Assembly: GCF_000020645.1 (NCBI RefSeq)
Contig: NC_011060.1
Coordinates: 1,874,501 to 1,938,500 of the forward strand
Source: Pelodictyon phaeoclathratiforme BU-1
GTDB lineage: Bacteria > Bacteroidota > Chlorobiia > Chlorobiales > Chlorobiaceae
Direction: 5' to 3'
DNA length: 64,000 nucleotides
Part shown: positions 45,329 to 52,294 of the stretch, piece by piece
Layout of the letters: each line of letters begins with the position of its first letter
Position numbering within the stretch: position 1 is the first letter of the stretch
Made by a program: the position numbers and the translations under genes
The notes under the pieces: model-generated
The model's database searches: none
Told to the model about the DNA's origin: nothing
What the model saw: only the letters and a program-made list of their open reading frames with translations

Positions 45329-46486
45329 TTATTTAAACGTCTTCTTTATCGGATAATAAAGATTTTCGACTTTCGAAACCTTACCTGCATCAAGCAAACA
45401 TTTTGCAGCAAAACCTATCTTCATTCGAGTTTCATGCAATGGTTCCTCCATGTCAGAAACCTTTACACCTTCATGATGACTATTGATATATTGCAGAATT
45501 TTCTCTTCCAAAGTACTCTCACTTGCAACTTGAGGTGTTTCGATATTAACAACCGGCATTTTTTCCTCAAATACAGGTAATTCGTTAATCACTGCTTTTA
45601 TCTCTGTTTTTTCAGCAACTTTCACAACAGGCTTTTCAATTTTATCCGAAGTCACCACTTCCCCCCCACTCCTTATAGCTGCTATCTTCTCCTGCATTTC
45701 TTTCCAATATCCTGCACCTTCAGCTCTGTCTGCAGAACAATTATCCAACAGACTGGCTGTCGATGTTCTCAGCTCGGTTACTTCACGACTGATTCGCTCA
45801 AATAAAGTGTTGTATTCTTTCAGTCGATCAGCTTCGCCCTGATCCATATCCTTTTTCAGTTTACGAGCTGCATTAAGATTTTCATTACCGATATCAGCTA
45901 TTCTTTCCTGAATGCTTTTAAGCAACGCATGCGTATACTCAAATCTTTCATTTCTTGTCTTATTCAGCTCGGCCCTTAATTCATCAGACATTTCCTTATG
46001 CTCAGTTCCGAATCTTTCAAGCATTTCATTTGTATAATTAAAAATACTCGACACTTCAGCGCTTATTTTACCAATGTACAATTCATACTCAGCCATTCTT
46101 GATTTTTCATTCTGAGCACGTGCTGTATTCTCCTCTGTAAAAAACTTATTCAAATCACTTGCCAAAACAGTTCTTGCTTTGGAAAAGTCCTGAATCAAAT
46201 CTTTAACTTCTTTTTCGATTGAATCAATATCTTTTTGAATAGATCCTATTAATTGGGCATATTTACCCAGTCGATCTTTTTCTCCAGAATCAAGTGTCTT
46301 TTTTAATTCCGCCGCATTATTACTTATTTTTTTAGCAGTCTCCTCCTGCTCGTCACGATACTGCTTCATTTTTTCTGCAACATCTGCAACAAGGGCTTCA
46401 TTATCTTTGACGCGCTCTTTAAATGAAGAAAGCATTTCTTCACTCAAGCTTTTCATTTGATTTGCCAATCCCATTTGTCTCTCCAT
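45329..46486 (-). CDS. Coiled-coil repeat protein with C-terminal winged-helix-like domain (GvpC-like candidate)
   Basis: 385 aa, not recognised by name. Residues 1-275 are almost all helix with loosely repeated units of the form AELKKTLDSGEKDRLGKYAQ, later RKLKKDMDQGEADRLKEYNT, with related pieces near SDLNKFFTEE and AELNKTRNERF. A Val/Glu/Pro-rich linker (about 280-325) leads to a 55-residue domain (EEKILQYINSHHEGVKVSDM...) that looks like a winged helix. Position right after gvpA and the helical repeats suggest a GvpC-like stiffening protein on the vesicle surface, but GvpC 33-residue repeats are not clear. Starts 16 bp after the next coiled-coil gene. Confidence 0.7.
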   Translation of the reverse strand: MERQMGLANQMKSLSEEMLSSFKERVKDNEALVADVAEKMKQYRDEQEETAKKISNNAAELKKTLDSGEKDRLGKYAQLIGSIQKDIDSIEKEVKDLIQDFSKARTVLASDLNKFFTEENTARAQNEKSRMAEYELYIGKISAEVSSIFNYTNEMLERFGTEHKEMSDELRAELNKTRNERFEYTHALLKSIQERIADIGNENLNAARKLKKDMDQGEADRLKEYNTLFERISREVTELRTSTASLLDNCSADRAEGAGYWKEMQEKIAAIRSGGEVVTSDKIEKPVVKVAEKTEIKAVINELPVFEEKMPVVNIETPQVASESTLEEKILQYINSHHEGVKVSDMEEPLHETRMKIGFAAKCLLDAGKVSKVENLYYPIKKTFK

Positions 46487-46502
46487 TTTAGGTTATATAG
46501 CC

Positions 46503-47114
46503 TTAAACAAATCTATTGCTTATTATATATTTAGCATGTTTTATATCCCTGATACTGATAATATCTCCTTTATCAAGCAAAGACTCCAGATACTCCATCA
46601 ATCTTTTGTGTGTTTCCTGAAAATCCATCAATATCCCCATAACATCTTCTTTTCTTTTTTCCTGTATTTCCGCAATCTCAGATAGCTCAGCTTTCAATAA
46701 CGCATTTTTATCCGCATTCTCTGCAACGCTATAATCGGAAATATTTACTATTATATTTTTTAATGACTGTGTAAATTTTTTCTGGTCTTCTATGAATGCA
46801 ACAAAATGATTTTTAGCATTACTCTCTTTTTGATCAAGAATACTATAGATCTCATCCATTATCAGATTATAATCCTTTTTCCGCAATGACTCTTTTTTAG
46901 CCAATGCCTCACAAAGCTTTATACTAACATCCATTCTCCTCACCTTAAGATATTCCAAAGAATCTTCAACACTATCAATCAAATAATGACACGACTCTTT
47001 TATATTTTCGGATGATTGAAATGCACTCTGAATATTTTTTATTCTAACTTCATCAGAATCACAACTATCTGAAGATTCAAATCCCTTTTTATTTATTTCT
47101 TCCTTAATAACCAT
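46503..47114 (-). CDS. Helical/coiled-coil protein downstream of gvpA
   Basis: 203 aa, not recognised. Highly charged and helical (YLKVRRMDVSIKLCEALAKK, then LLKAELSEIAEIQEKRKEDVMGILMDF), with an acidic Ser/Asp-rich N-terminus (SSDSCDSDEV). No signal peptide or membrane segment. It sits between the gvpA array (163 bp upstream) and the larger coiled-coil gene (16 bp downstream), the place where gvpC is found in other organisms. Function unknown; structural or assembly role inferred only from place. Confidence 0.65.
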   Translation of the reverse strand: MVIKEEINKKGFESSDSCDSDEVRIKNIQSAFQSSENIKESCHYLIDSVEDSLEYLKVRRMDVSIKLCEALAKKESLRKKDYNLIMDEIYSILDQKESNAKNHFVAFIEDQKKFTQSLKNIIVNISDYSVAENADKNALLKAELSEIAEIQEKRKEDVMGILMDFQETHKRLMEYLESLLDKGDIISIRDIKHAKYIISNRFV

Positions 47115-47197
47115 CTTTACGAAATGTTATATGTATTTCATCTGAAACATAAAACATGTAACATGCTTTCTCTCAATTTTTTATTTCATAATAATAA

Positions 47198-47254
47198 GTT
47201 CTTGGTAAATCATGCTCGAGAGACATAAGAGACTGAGGATGTTTTAGCAAGAAC
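47198..47254 (-). terminator. Long interrupted hairpin after the gvpA array
   Basis: GTTCTTG (47198-47204) pairs with CAAGAAC (47248-47254). The stem continues inward as TAAA/TTTA, CAT/ATG and CTC/GAG with single mismatches. It begins 23 bp after the last gvpA stop on the minus strand; no T run follows directly. It may protect gvpA mRNA or cut down read-through, as is known for gvpA in other organisms. Confidence 0.5.
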
Positions 47255-47276
47255 AATCATCATACCGCGTGCTGCA

Positions 47277-47483
47277 CTACGCTGCTTTTGCGGTCAGGCC
47301 GATTGCTTCAGCATATTTCAGATAGGTCTCTACAGAGGCAACGACTACCCTTGCTTCGATGGCAAGAAGTTCGATTCCAACAAGTGATACCCTTACCCAT
47401 GCATCAACAACAACACCCTTGTCAAGAATACGATCGATAACCTCTACGAGGCTTGATGAACCGATTGTTTTTTCTACTGACAT
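47277..47483 (-). CDS. gvpA: Gas vesicle shell protein GvpA (copy 4)
   Basis: 68 aa, protein identical to the other three copies. GvpA is the small hydrophobic protein that forms the ribs of the gas vesicle wall. Family core: SSSLVEVIDRILDKGVVVDAWVRVSLVGIELLAIEARVVVASVETYLKYAEAIG. The ribosome site AGGAGA is 6 bp before the ATG. This is the last copy in transcription order. Its DNA matches copy 3 most closely. A long hairpin follows. Confidence 0.97.
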   Translation of the reverse strand: MSVEKTIGSSSLVEVIDRILDKGVVVDAWVRVSLVGIELLAIEARVVVASVETYLKYAEAIGLTAKAA

Positions 47484-47535
47484 GATATTCTCCTGTTTTT
47501 GGTTTTAAAATCGACAACTCAGCTTCAAATTCTCT

Positions 47536-47742
47536 TTATGCTGCTTTTGCGGTCAGGCCGATTGCTTCAGCATATTTCAGATAGGTCTCTACAGAGGCAA
47601 CGACTACCCTTGCTTCGATGGCAAGAAGTTCGATTCCAACAAGTGATACCCTTACCCATGCATCAACAACAACACCCTTGTCAAGAATACGATCGATAAC
47701 CTCTACGAGGCTTGATGAACCGATTGTTTTTTCTACTGACAT
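47536..47742 (-). CDS. gvpA: Gas vesicle shell protein GvpA (copy 3)
   Basis: 68 aa with the same protein sequence as the other copies; coding DNA appears identical to copy 4. The spacer after it carries the same ribosome site as those before copies 2 and 4. Main wall protein of the gas vesicle. Confidence 0.97.
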   Translation of the reverse strand: MSVEKTIGSSSLVEVIDRILDKGVVVDAWVRVSLVGIELLAIEARVVVASVETYLKYAEAIGLTAKAA

Positions 47743-47794
47743 GATATTCTCCTGTTTTTGGTTTTAAAATCGACAACTCAGCTTCAAATTCTCT

Positions 47795-48001
47795 TTATGC
47801 TGCTTTTGCGGTCAGGCCGATTGCTTCAGCATATTTCAGATAGGTCTCTACAGAGGCAACGACTACCCTTGCTTCGATGGCAAGAAGTTCAATACCCACA
47901 AGCGATACCCTTACCCATGCATCAACAACAACACCCTTGTCAAGGATACGATCGATAACCTCGACGAGACTTGATGAACCGATTGTTTTTTCTACTGACA
48001 T
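47795..48001 (-). CDS. gvpA: Gas vesicle shell protein GvpA (copy 2)
   Basis: 68 aa, identical protein. The DNA differs silently from copies 3 and 4 in the stretch for residues 30-40 (for example around 47890-47905 and at 47943), and has private silent changes near 47961-47969. This suggests an older duplication followed by selection on the protein. Confidence 0.97.
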   Translation of the reverse strand: MSVEKTIGSSSLVEVIDRILDKGVVVDAWVRVSLVGIELLAIEARVVVASVETYLKYAEAIGLTAKAA

Positions 48002-48053
48002 GATATTCTCCTGTTTTTGGTTTTAAAATCGACAACTCAGCTTCCCATTCTCT

Positions 48054-48260
48054 TTATGCTGCTTTTGCGGTCAGGCCGATTGCTTCAGCATATTTCAGAT
48101 AGGTCTCTACAGAGGCAACGACTACCCTTGCTTCGATGGCAAGAAGTTCAATACCCACAAGCGATACCCTTACCCATGCATCAACAACAACACCCTTGTC
48201 AAGGATACGATCAATAACCTCTACGAGGCTTGATGAACCGATTGTTTTTTCTACTGACAT
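48054..48260 (-). CDS. gvpA: Gas vesicle shell protein GvpA (copy 1, promoter-proximal)
   Basis: 68 aa, identical protein. First gene of the locus in transcription order. An in-frame upstream extension to 48359 exists but lacks family similarity; the ATG at 48260 with AGGAGAATATC before it is the start. About 75 bp upstream lies the TGGCAT-N5-ATGC element. It shares silent changes with copy 2. Confidence 0.97.
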   Translation of the reverse strand: MSVEKTIGSSSLVEVIDRILDKGVVVDAWVRVSLVGIELLAIEARVVVASVETYLKYAEAIGLTAKAA

Positions 48261-48334
48261 GATATTCTCCTGTTTTTGATCAATAAACACCGTCTTACAA
48301 AGAGAGGGACGGCTTACCTCTTCACATATAAGTG

Positions 48335-48349
48335 GCATATACCATGCCA
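48335..48349 (-). promoter_or_regulatory. Candidate sigma-54 promoter of gvpA
   Basis: On the minus strand TGGCATGGTATATGC fits TGGCAYRNNNNTTGC with one mismatch; the GG and GC pairs are separated by exactly 10 bases as needed for -24/-12. It would start RNA about 64 nt before the first gvpA ATG. Caution: the site is part of a perfect palindrome TGGCAT-N5-ATGCCA (48333-48349), so it might instead be an operator. The NtrC-type activator next to the locus supports the promoter reading. Confidence 0.6.
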
Positions 48350-48396
48350 GCATTTGCAATTACAGTTGCCCAACAAAACAAAGCACAAGTTAACTC

Positions 48397-48423
48397 ATTT
48401 ATTATAAATCAGTTATAATAAAT
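48397..48423. promoter_or_regulatory. Perfect 11-5-11 dyad, possible activator-binding site
   Basis: ATTTATTATAA (48397-48407), 5-bp spacer, TTATAATAAAT (48413-48423). The centre is about 86 bp upstream of the predicted sigma-54 start, in the range used by NtrC-type activators. It could equally be a plain AT-rich palindrome or hairpin. Confidence 0.45.
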
Positions 48424-48502
48424 TTTATTTTAACACTATCTTATATTGTGCTGTTTTGAGACCGATAATGCTTCCCTGATCCTGCTTATTTTCTATTTAA
48501 CC

Positions 48503-48518
48503 CCGCACAGGTGTGCGG
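48503..48518. terminator. Short GC hairpin between gvpA promoter region and alkD-like gene
   Basis: CCGCACA (48503-48509), GG, TGTGCGG (48512-48518) is a perfect 7-bp stem. It could end the minus-strand alkD-like transcript before the gvpA promoter region and insulate the gas vesicle locus. There is no T run. The remaining bases between 48424 and 48648 show no gene. Confidence 0.4.
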
Positions 48519-48648
48519 AAGCATGTTCGCTTTTAATAATTAAGGAAGAAACAGTACCTGCCGGGCAGGATGACTTCTTGATGGATGGAGAGTAGTGACG
48601 TGAGGCGGAAGAACATTGCAACCCAAATGGAATGGGCGGATATTGCTC

Positions 48649-49359
48649 TTACAAATTCCCTTTCAGGTAGAGAAGCCGCCTTGCTTCAGGAAAGCGCTCA
48701 ATTGCATATCGGAGCATAACCCTTGGCATACGCTGATAATGTCTCGATAAAAAATCTTCAAGTGCAGCCAGGTTACGCTTGCCAACCTCCCTGAGCATCC
48801 ACCCTGTAGCCTTATGAATCAGCTCTTCAGGATCCTGAAGCAGCTTTTCTCCCAGAGCAAGAGTATCCTGAAATTCTCCCAGACGGATGAAATGAAAGGT
48901 TGCGATAATAGCAATTCTGCGCTCCCACAACCTCTCAGAATCAGCAAGTTGAAGGAGGGACGTTCGTGGATGGTCATGTAAAAAGCTGCCGACAATATGC
49001 GGCGCGGAAATATCAACCAGATCCCAGTTGTTGATACATCGGGTATGTGCAAGGTAGATATCGTAAATCCGCTTCCGTGAGGGTTCGTCACCCCGGATAA
49101 AACGACGCATCAGCATCAACAGAGCAAGCAATCGATCTTCATGAAAAGCCGACTCAAGCAGCAGAATAAGCTCAGGCATAGGAACATCATCCACCGTCAA
49201 GGAAAGTTTTCTCAACACTGGCACCCGAATTCCACGAAAAAGATCACCTTCAGCATATTCACCGGGCCCAGTTTTGAAAAATCTCTGCGCAAACCGGGCC
49301 GCCTCGGGATTTGAGAGCGCCTCAAGACGTTTCATGATCATGGATGCAGTACCACTCAT
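48649..49359 (-). CDS. AlkD-like DNA alkylation repair protein
   Basis: 236 aa of HEAT-like helical repeats. Motifs typical of the AlkC/AlkD family: GIRVPVLRKLS near residue 45, CINNWDLVDISAPHIVG (about 107-123), LWERRIAIIATFHFIR (143-158) and HKATGWMLREVGKR (181-194). AlkD removes bulky or positively charged alkylated purines by flipping out the base pair without inserting a side chain. Monocistronic by context; it starts 60 bp from the end of the ABC-F gene upstream. Confidence 0.9.
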   Translation of the reverse strand: MSGTASMIMKRLEALSNPEAARFAQRFFKTGPGEYAEGDLFRGIRVPVLRKLSLTVDDVPMPELILLLESAFHEDRLLALLMLMRRFIRGDEPSRKRIYDIYLAHTRCINNWDLVDISAPHIVGSFLHDHPRTSLLQLADSERLWERRIAIIATFHFIRLGEFQDTLALGEKLLQDPEELIHKATGWMLREVGKRNLAALEDFLSRHYQRMPRVMLRYAIERFPEARRLLYLKGNL

Positions 49360-49418
49360 GATAATATTCCCTCTTAACTTCAGATTAATCGTTTCCCGAA
49401 ATCCTCATTATCAACACC

Positions 49419-51317
49419 CTACGCCTGTTCAGCCAGCTTACTCCACCGGGCCATCTCTTTTTCAAGCTGCTGTTGAAGCGCCTGAAGTTCCGACCCAAGC
49501 TGCTGCTGCAACCCAAAATCACTACCTGCCGACGCAAGACGTGCGGCTATCTCCGACTGACGGATTTCAGCATCGTGGATCGTCTGCTCAAGCAGCTCAA
49601 GCTCACGCTTCTCCTTGCCTGAAAGCTTTGAGGGCTTTGGCTTTACCGATACCGGTGGAAGAATCTTCTGAGCCTCTTTCGCAGATGATTTCTTTTCATC
49701 CTTTCCCTTGGCCGCCAAAGCTGCTTTCATTTCGAGGTAGACGGTATAGTTACCCGGATAGCGACGAATACTGCCGTTCTCCTCGAAGGCGAAAATATAC
49801 TCCACCGTCCGGTCAAGGAAATAGCGATCGTGACTGACCACCAAAAGGCAGCCCTGAAAGGTATCGAGATAGTCTTCAAGCACCCGGAGCGTCGGGATAT
49901 CAAGATCGTTGGTCGGTTCGTCAAGCAGAAGCACATTGGGCGAATCAATGAGCTGTTTGAGCAGATAGAGCCGCCGGCGTTCGCCTCCCGAAAGGGTGCT
50001 GATATAACTGTACTGGGTTGAGGGCGCAAAGAGAAAACGCTCAAGCATTCTCGCAGCAGAAAAAACTGTGCCATCCTTAGTCTTGATCTGCTCGGCATGC
50101 TCCTGAATATACTCAATCACCCGTTTCGAATCATCAAGTCCCCTGCTCTGCTGATCGTAATAACCGATATTCACCGTCTTACCAAGATCAATATGGCCAC
50201 TGTCAGGCTCAACACGCCCGGTAATCATATCAAACAGGGTCGTTTTTCCCGAACCGTTCGGTCCGATAATGCCAATACGGTCTCCCTTTTGCAGATGATA
50301 CTCAAACGAATGCAGCAGCAACTTGTCACCGTACGATTTTGATACCTGGTGAAACTCAATGATTTTATCACCCAGCCGACCAGCTCCGAAGCCGATCTCA
50401 AGCTCTTTTGACTTCTGCTTTTTCGGAGCATACACAAGGCTCTCGGCACGCAACATACGGGCTTTCTGTTTCGTCGTCCGTGCCTTGCAGCCACCCCTCA
50501 TCCACTCCAGCTCCTGACGGACAAGGGCGGAACGCTTGCGATCATCCCGTATCGCCTGCTCTTCCTGTTCAGCCTTCTGCAACAGGTAACTTGAATATCC
50601 TCCGGTGTAGGTAACCGCCGTCCGGCCATCCATTTCAATCATTCGAGTCGCCACACGATCAAGAAAATATCGGTCATGCGTAATCAAAAGCACCGCGCCC
50701 TGATAACGACGGATATACTGCTCCAGCCACTCAACACTATCGGCATCAAGATGGTTGGTCGGTTCATCAAGGATAAGCCCGTCACTCGGCACAACAAGCG
50801 CATGAGCCAATGCCACACGCTTGCGCTGACCACCGGACAGCGTACCCATGGTTGCCGCAAGATCATAAAGACCCAGTTTACCAAGCACCATTTTGGCATT
50901 CGATTCAAGCTCCCATGCACCACACACATCAAGCTCGTGAGCAAGCCGACTCATCTTCTCAATCAACGATGGGTCTTCACTGTGGCGCGTCTCCAGCTCC
51001 TTGCAGACCACTTCATACTCATAAATCAGATCCATCGCCTTATCGCTCGACTTCAGAATGGCTTCCAGCACCGTATCCTCAGGATTGAAAGGAGAATCCT
51101 GCGGCAAATAGGCAATCCTCTTCTGGTTAGCCACCATCACCTTTCCTTTATCAGGCGTTTCAACCCCCGCAAGAATCTTCAAAAGCGTACTTTTACCGCT
51201 CCCGTTTGCCCCGATAATACCGATCTTGTCGCGATCATCAATGCCAAACGAGACATCCTCAAACAAATGTTTCAGACCATATTTTTTCTGTAACCCTTCA
51301 ACTGTTAAAAGCACCAT
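49419..51317 (-). CDS. ABC-F family ATPase (Uup/YheS-type)
   Basis: 632 aa, soluble protein with two ABC domains and no membrane part. ABC1: GANGSGKST, LSGGQRKRVALA, LILDEPTNHLD. ABC2: GPNGSGKTT, LSGGERRRLYLL, LLDEPTNDLD. The interdomain linker carries the basic WMRGGCKARTTKQKARM element, and a C-terminal coiled coil (LELLEQTIHDAEIRQSEIAARL...ALQQQLEKEMARW) marks the Uup-like subgroup. ABC-F proteins act at the ribosome, and Uup also binds DNA branch points. Which role applies here is not clear. Confidence 0.92.
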   Translation of the reverse strand: MVLLTVEGLQKKYGLKHLFEDVSFGIDDRDKIGIIGANGSGKSTLLKILAGVETPDKGKVMVANQKRIAYLPQDSPFNPEDTVLEAILKSSDKAMDLIYEYEVVCKELETRHSEDPSLIEKMSRLAHELDVCGAWELESNAKMVLGKLGLYDLAATMGTLSGGQRKRVALAHALVVPSDGLILDEPTNHLDADSVEWLEQYIRRYQGAVLLITHDRYFLDRVATRMIEMDGRTAVTYTGGYSSYLLQKAEQEEQAIRDDRKRSALVRQELEWMRGGCKARTTKQKARMLRAESLVYAPKKQKSKELEIGFGAGRLGDKIIEFHQVSKSYGDKLLLHSFEYHLQKGDRIGIIGPNGSGKTTLFDMITGRVEPDSGHIDLGKTVNIGYYDQQSRGLDDSKRVIEYIQEHAEQIKTKDGTVFSAARMLERFLFAPSTQYSYISTLSGGERRRLYLLKQLIDSPNVLLLDEPTNDLDIPTLRVLEDYLDTFQGCLLVVSHDRYFLDRTVEYIFAFEENGSIRRYPGNYTVYLEMKAALAAKGKDEKKSSAKEAQKILPPVSVKPKPSKLSGKEKRELELLEQTIHDAEIRQSEIAARLASAGSDFGLQQQLGSELQALQQQLEKEMARWSKLAEQA

Positions 51318-51610
51318 ACCTCTTCACCATTCCTTATACTTATGTTCATTCATGCCCTTCAAAACCTTTCAAAAGAGCGGAATATAACGATTACATCCCG
51401 TTTGGCAGCCAACTCATTGTGCACCGCTTAAACGATAAAAACTGGTACCAACTTACAAAAAGAGGAGTTATGCTGTCAGAACGAACGCAACGTTTTTTTT
51501 CTCTCCAGTTTCCTGTTCCCCTTTTTTTTCATAAACTGTGCTAATACAAAAACAACATGCAGGAAATTACCCCTGCAAAACAGAGTAAAATCACCATCAA
51601 ATAACCTCAA

Positions 51611-52165
51611 ATGAGTGAACTGGAAAAATTGCTGGCATGGGGCGATCTACCCGTACCTGAAGTATTACATCAGCTTCCACACCAGCAGCAACAGGAAGTT
51701 GCAACCTGGGCAATCAATATTATCAGCAATAAAACAGAAGGGCTGGACGATCTCTACAACGCCATAAGCATGATCGTCAAATTCATCCCCAACTTCATGG
51801 TCATTCCGCTTATGGTCGAACACATCCGCCCACGGATTGCCGCCGAAGTATGCATCAAAATGGGCATTGACCAGGCAACCGGATACGCAAATGACCTGCC
51901 CCTGGAATATTTCAGCGCAGTTTCCAAGCACCTTGATGCCGAGATGATGGCCAGAATTCTCGAAAAAATGAAACGGCACACCGTCGAAAAATTCATCCAC
52001 CATGAACTGCAGCAGTGCCAGACCCGTGTACTCGACATCGCCATACATCTCAATCAGCAACTCCTTGAAATCGTAGCAAAACTGGTTGCACTTCCCGAAC
52101 CCTCAACCGATCATGACAACAATCCGCATGAAGCGGTGATTGAAAAAATCAGGGCCATGCAGTAA
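51611..52165 (+). CDS. Conserved hypothetical helical protein
   Basis: 184 aa, not recognised. Soluble and helical, beginning MSELEKLLAWGDLPVPEVLHQL, with two parallel segments (IPLMVEHIRPRIAAEVCIKM and MARILEKMKRHTVEKFIHHEL) that may be repeated helix pairs. No signal peptide, no metal or nucleotide motif. Reading-frame quality and composition match the host. It converges with the histidine kinase; the roughly 290-bp gap before it, shared with the ABC-F gene, shows only AT-rich sequence with no feature. Confidence 0.65.
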   Translation: MSELEKLLAWGDLPVPEVLHQLPHQQQQEVATWAINIISNKTEGLDDLYNAISMIVKFIPNFMVIPLMVEHIRPRIAAEVCIKMGIDQATGYANDLPLEYFSAVSKHLDAEMMARILEKMKRHTVEKFIHHELQQCQTRVLDIAIHLNQQLLEIVAKLVALPEPSTDHDNNPHEAVIEKIRAMQ

Positions 52166-52294
52166 TTAAAACCCTGAACACACTGAAATTGACCAAAAAC
52201 ACAACAACTCCATCGCCTAAAATTCAGAGACCATTTGTATATCTGATAAACAGAACAACGTTCAATCGCTGATGGAAAAGTTGCAACACGAGCG

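Larger units (their letters stand above)
47277..48260 (-). repeat. Tandem array of four gvpA units, 259-bp period
   Basis: Four gvpA genes start every 259 bp exactly (47277, 47536, 47795, 48054 as 3' ends). The 52-bp spacers, each with the same CAGGAGAATATC ribosome site, are almost identical too. Coding differences are few and all silent. Confidence 0.95.

Noticed and set aside
47499..48217. Three similar plus-strand frames of about 66 codons across the gvpA array
   Set aside because: They repeat only because gvpA repeats; antisense shadows.
47277..48260. Repeat array considered as CRISPR
   Set aside because: The 259-bp units are whole gvpA genes with spacers of equal sequence, not short repeats with unique spacers. 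No CRISPR array or cas gene seen in the window.
48261..48359. In-frame N-terminal extension of the first gvpA
   Set aside because: It crosses the candidate promoter, differs from the other copies, and the normal ATG has a strong ribosome site.
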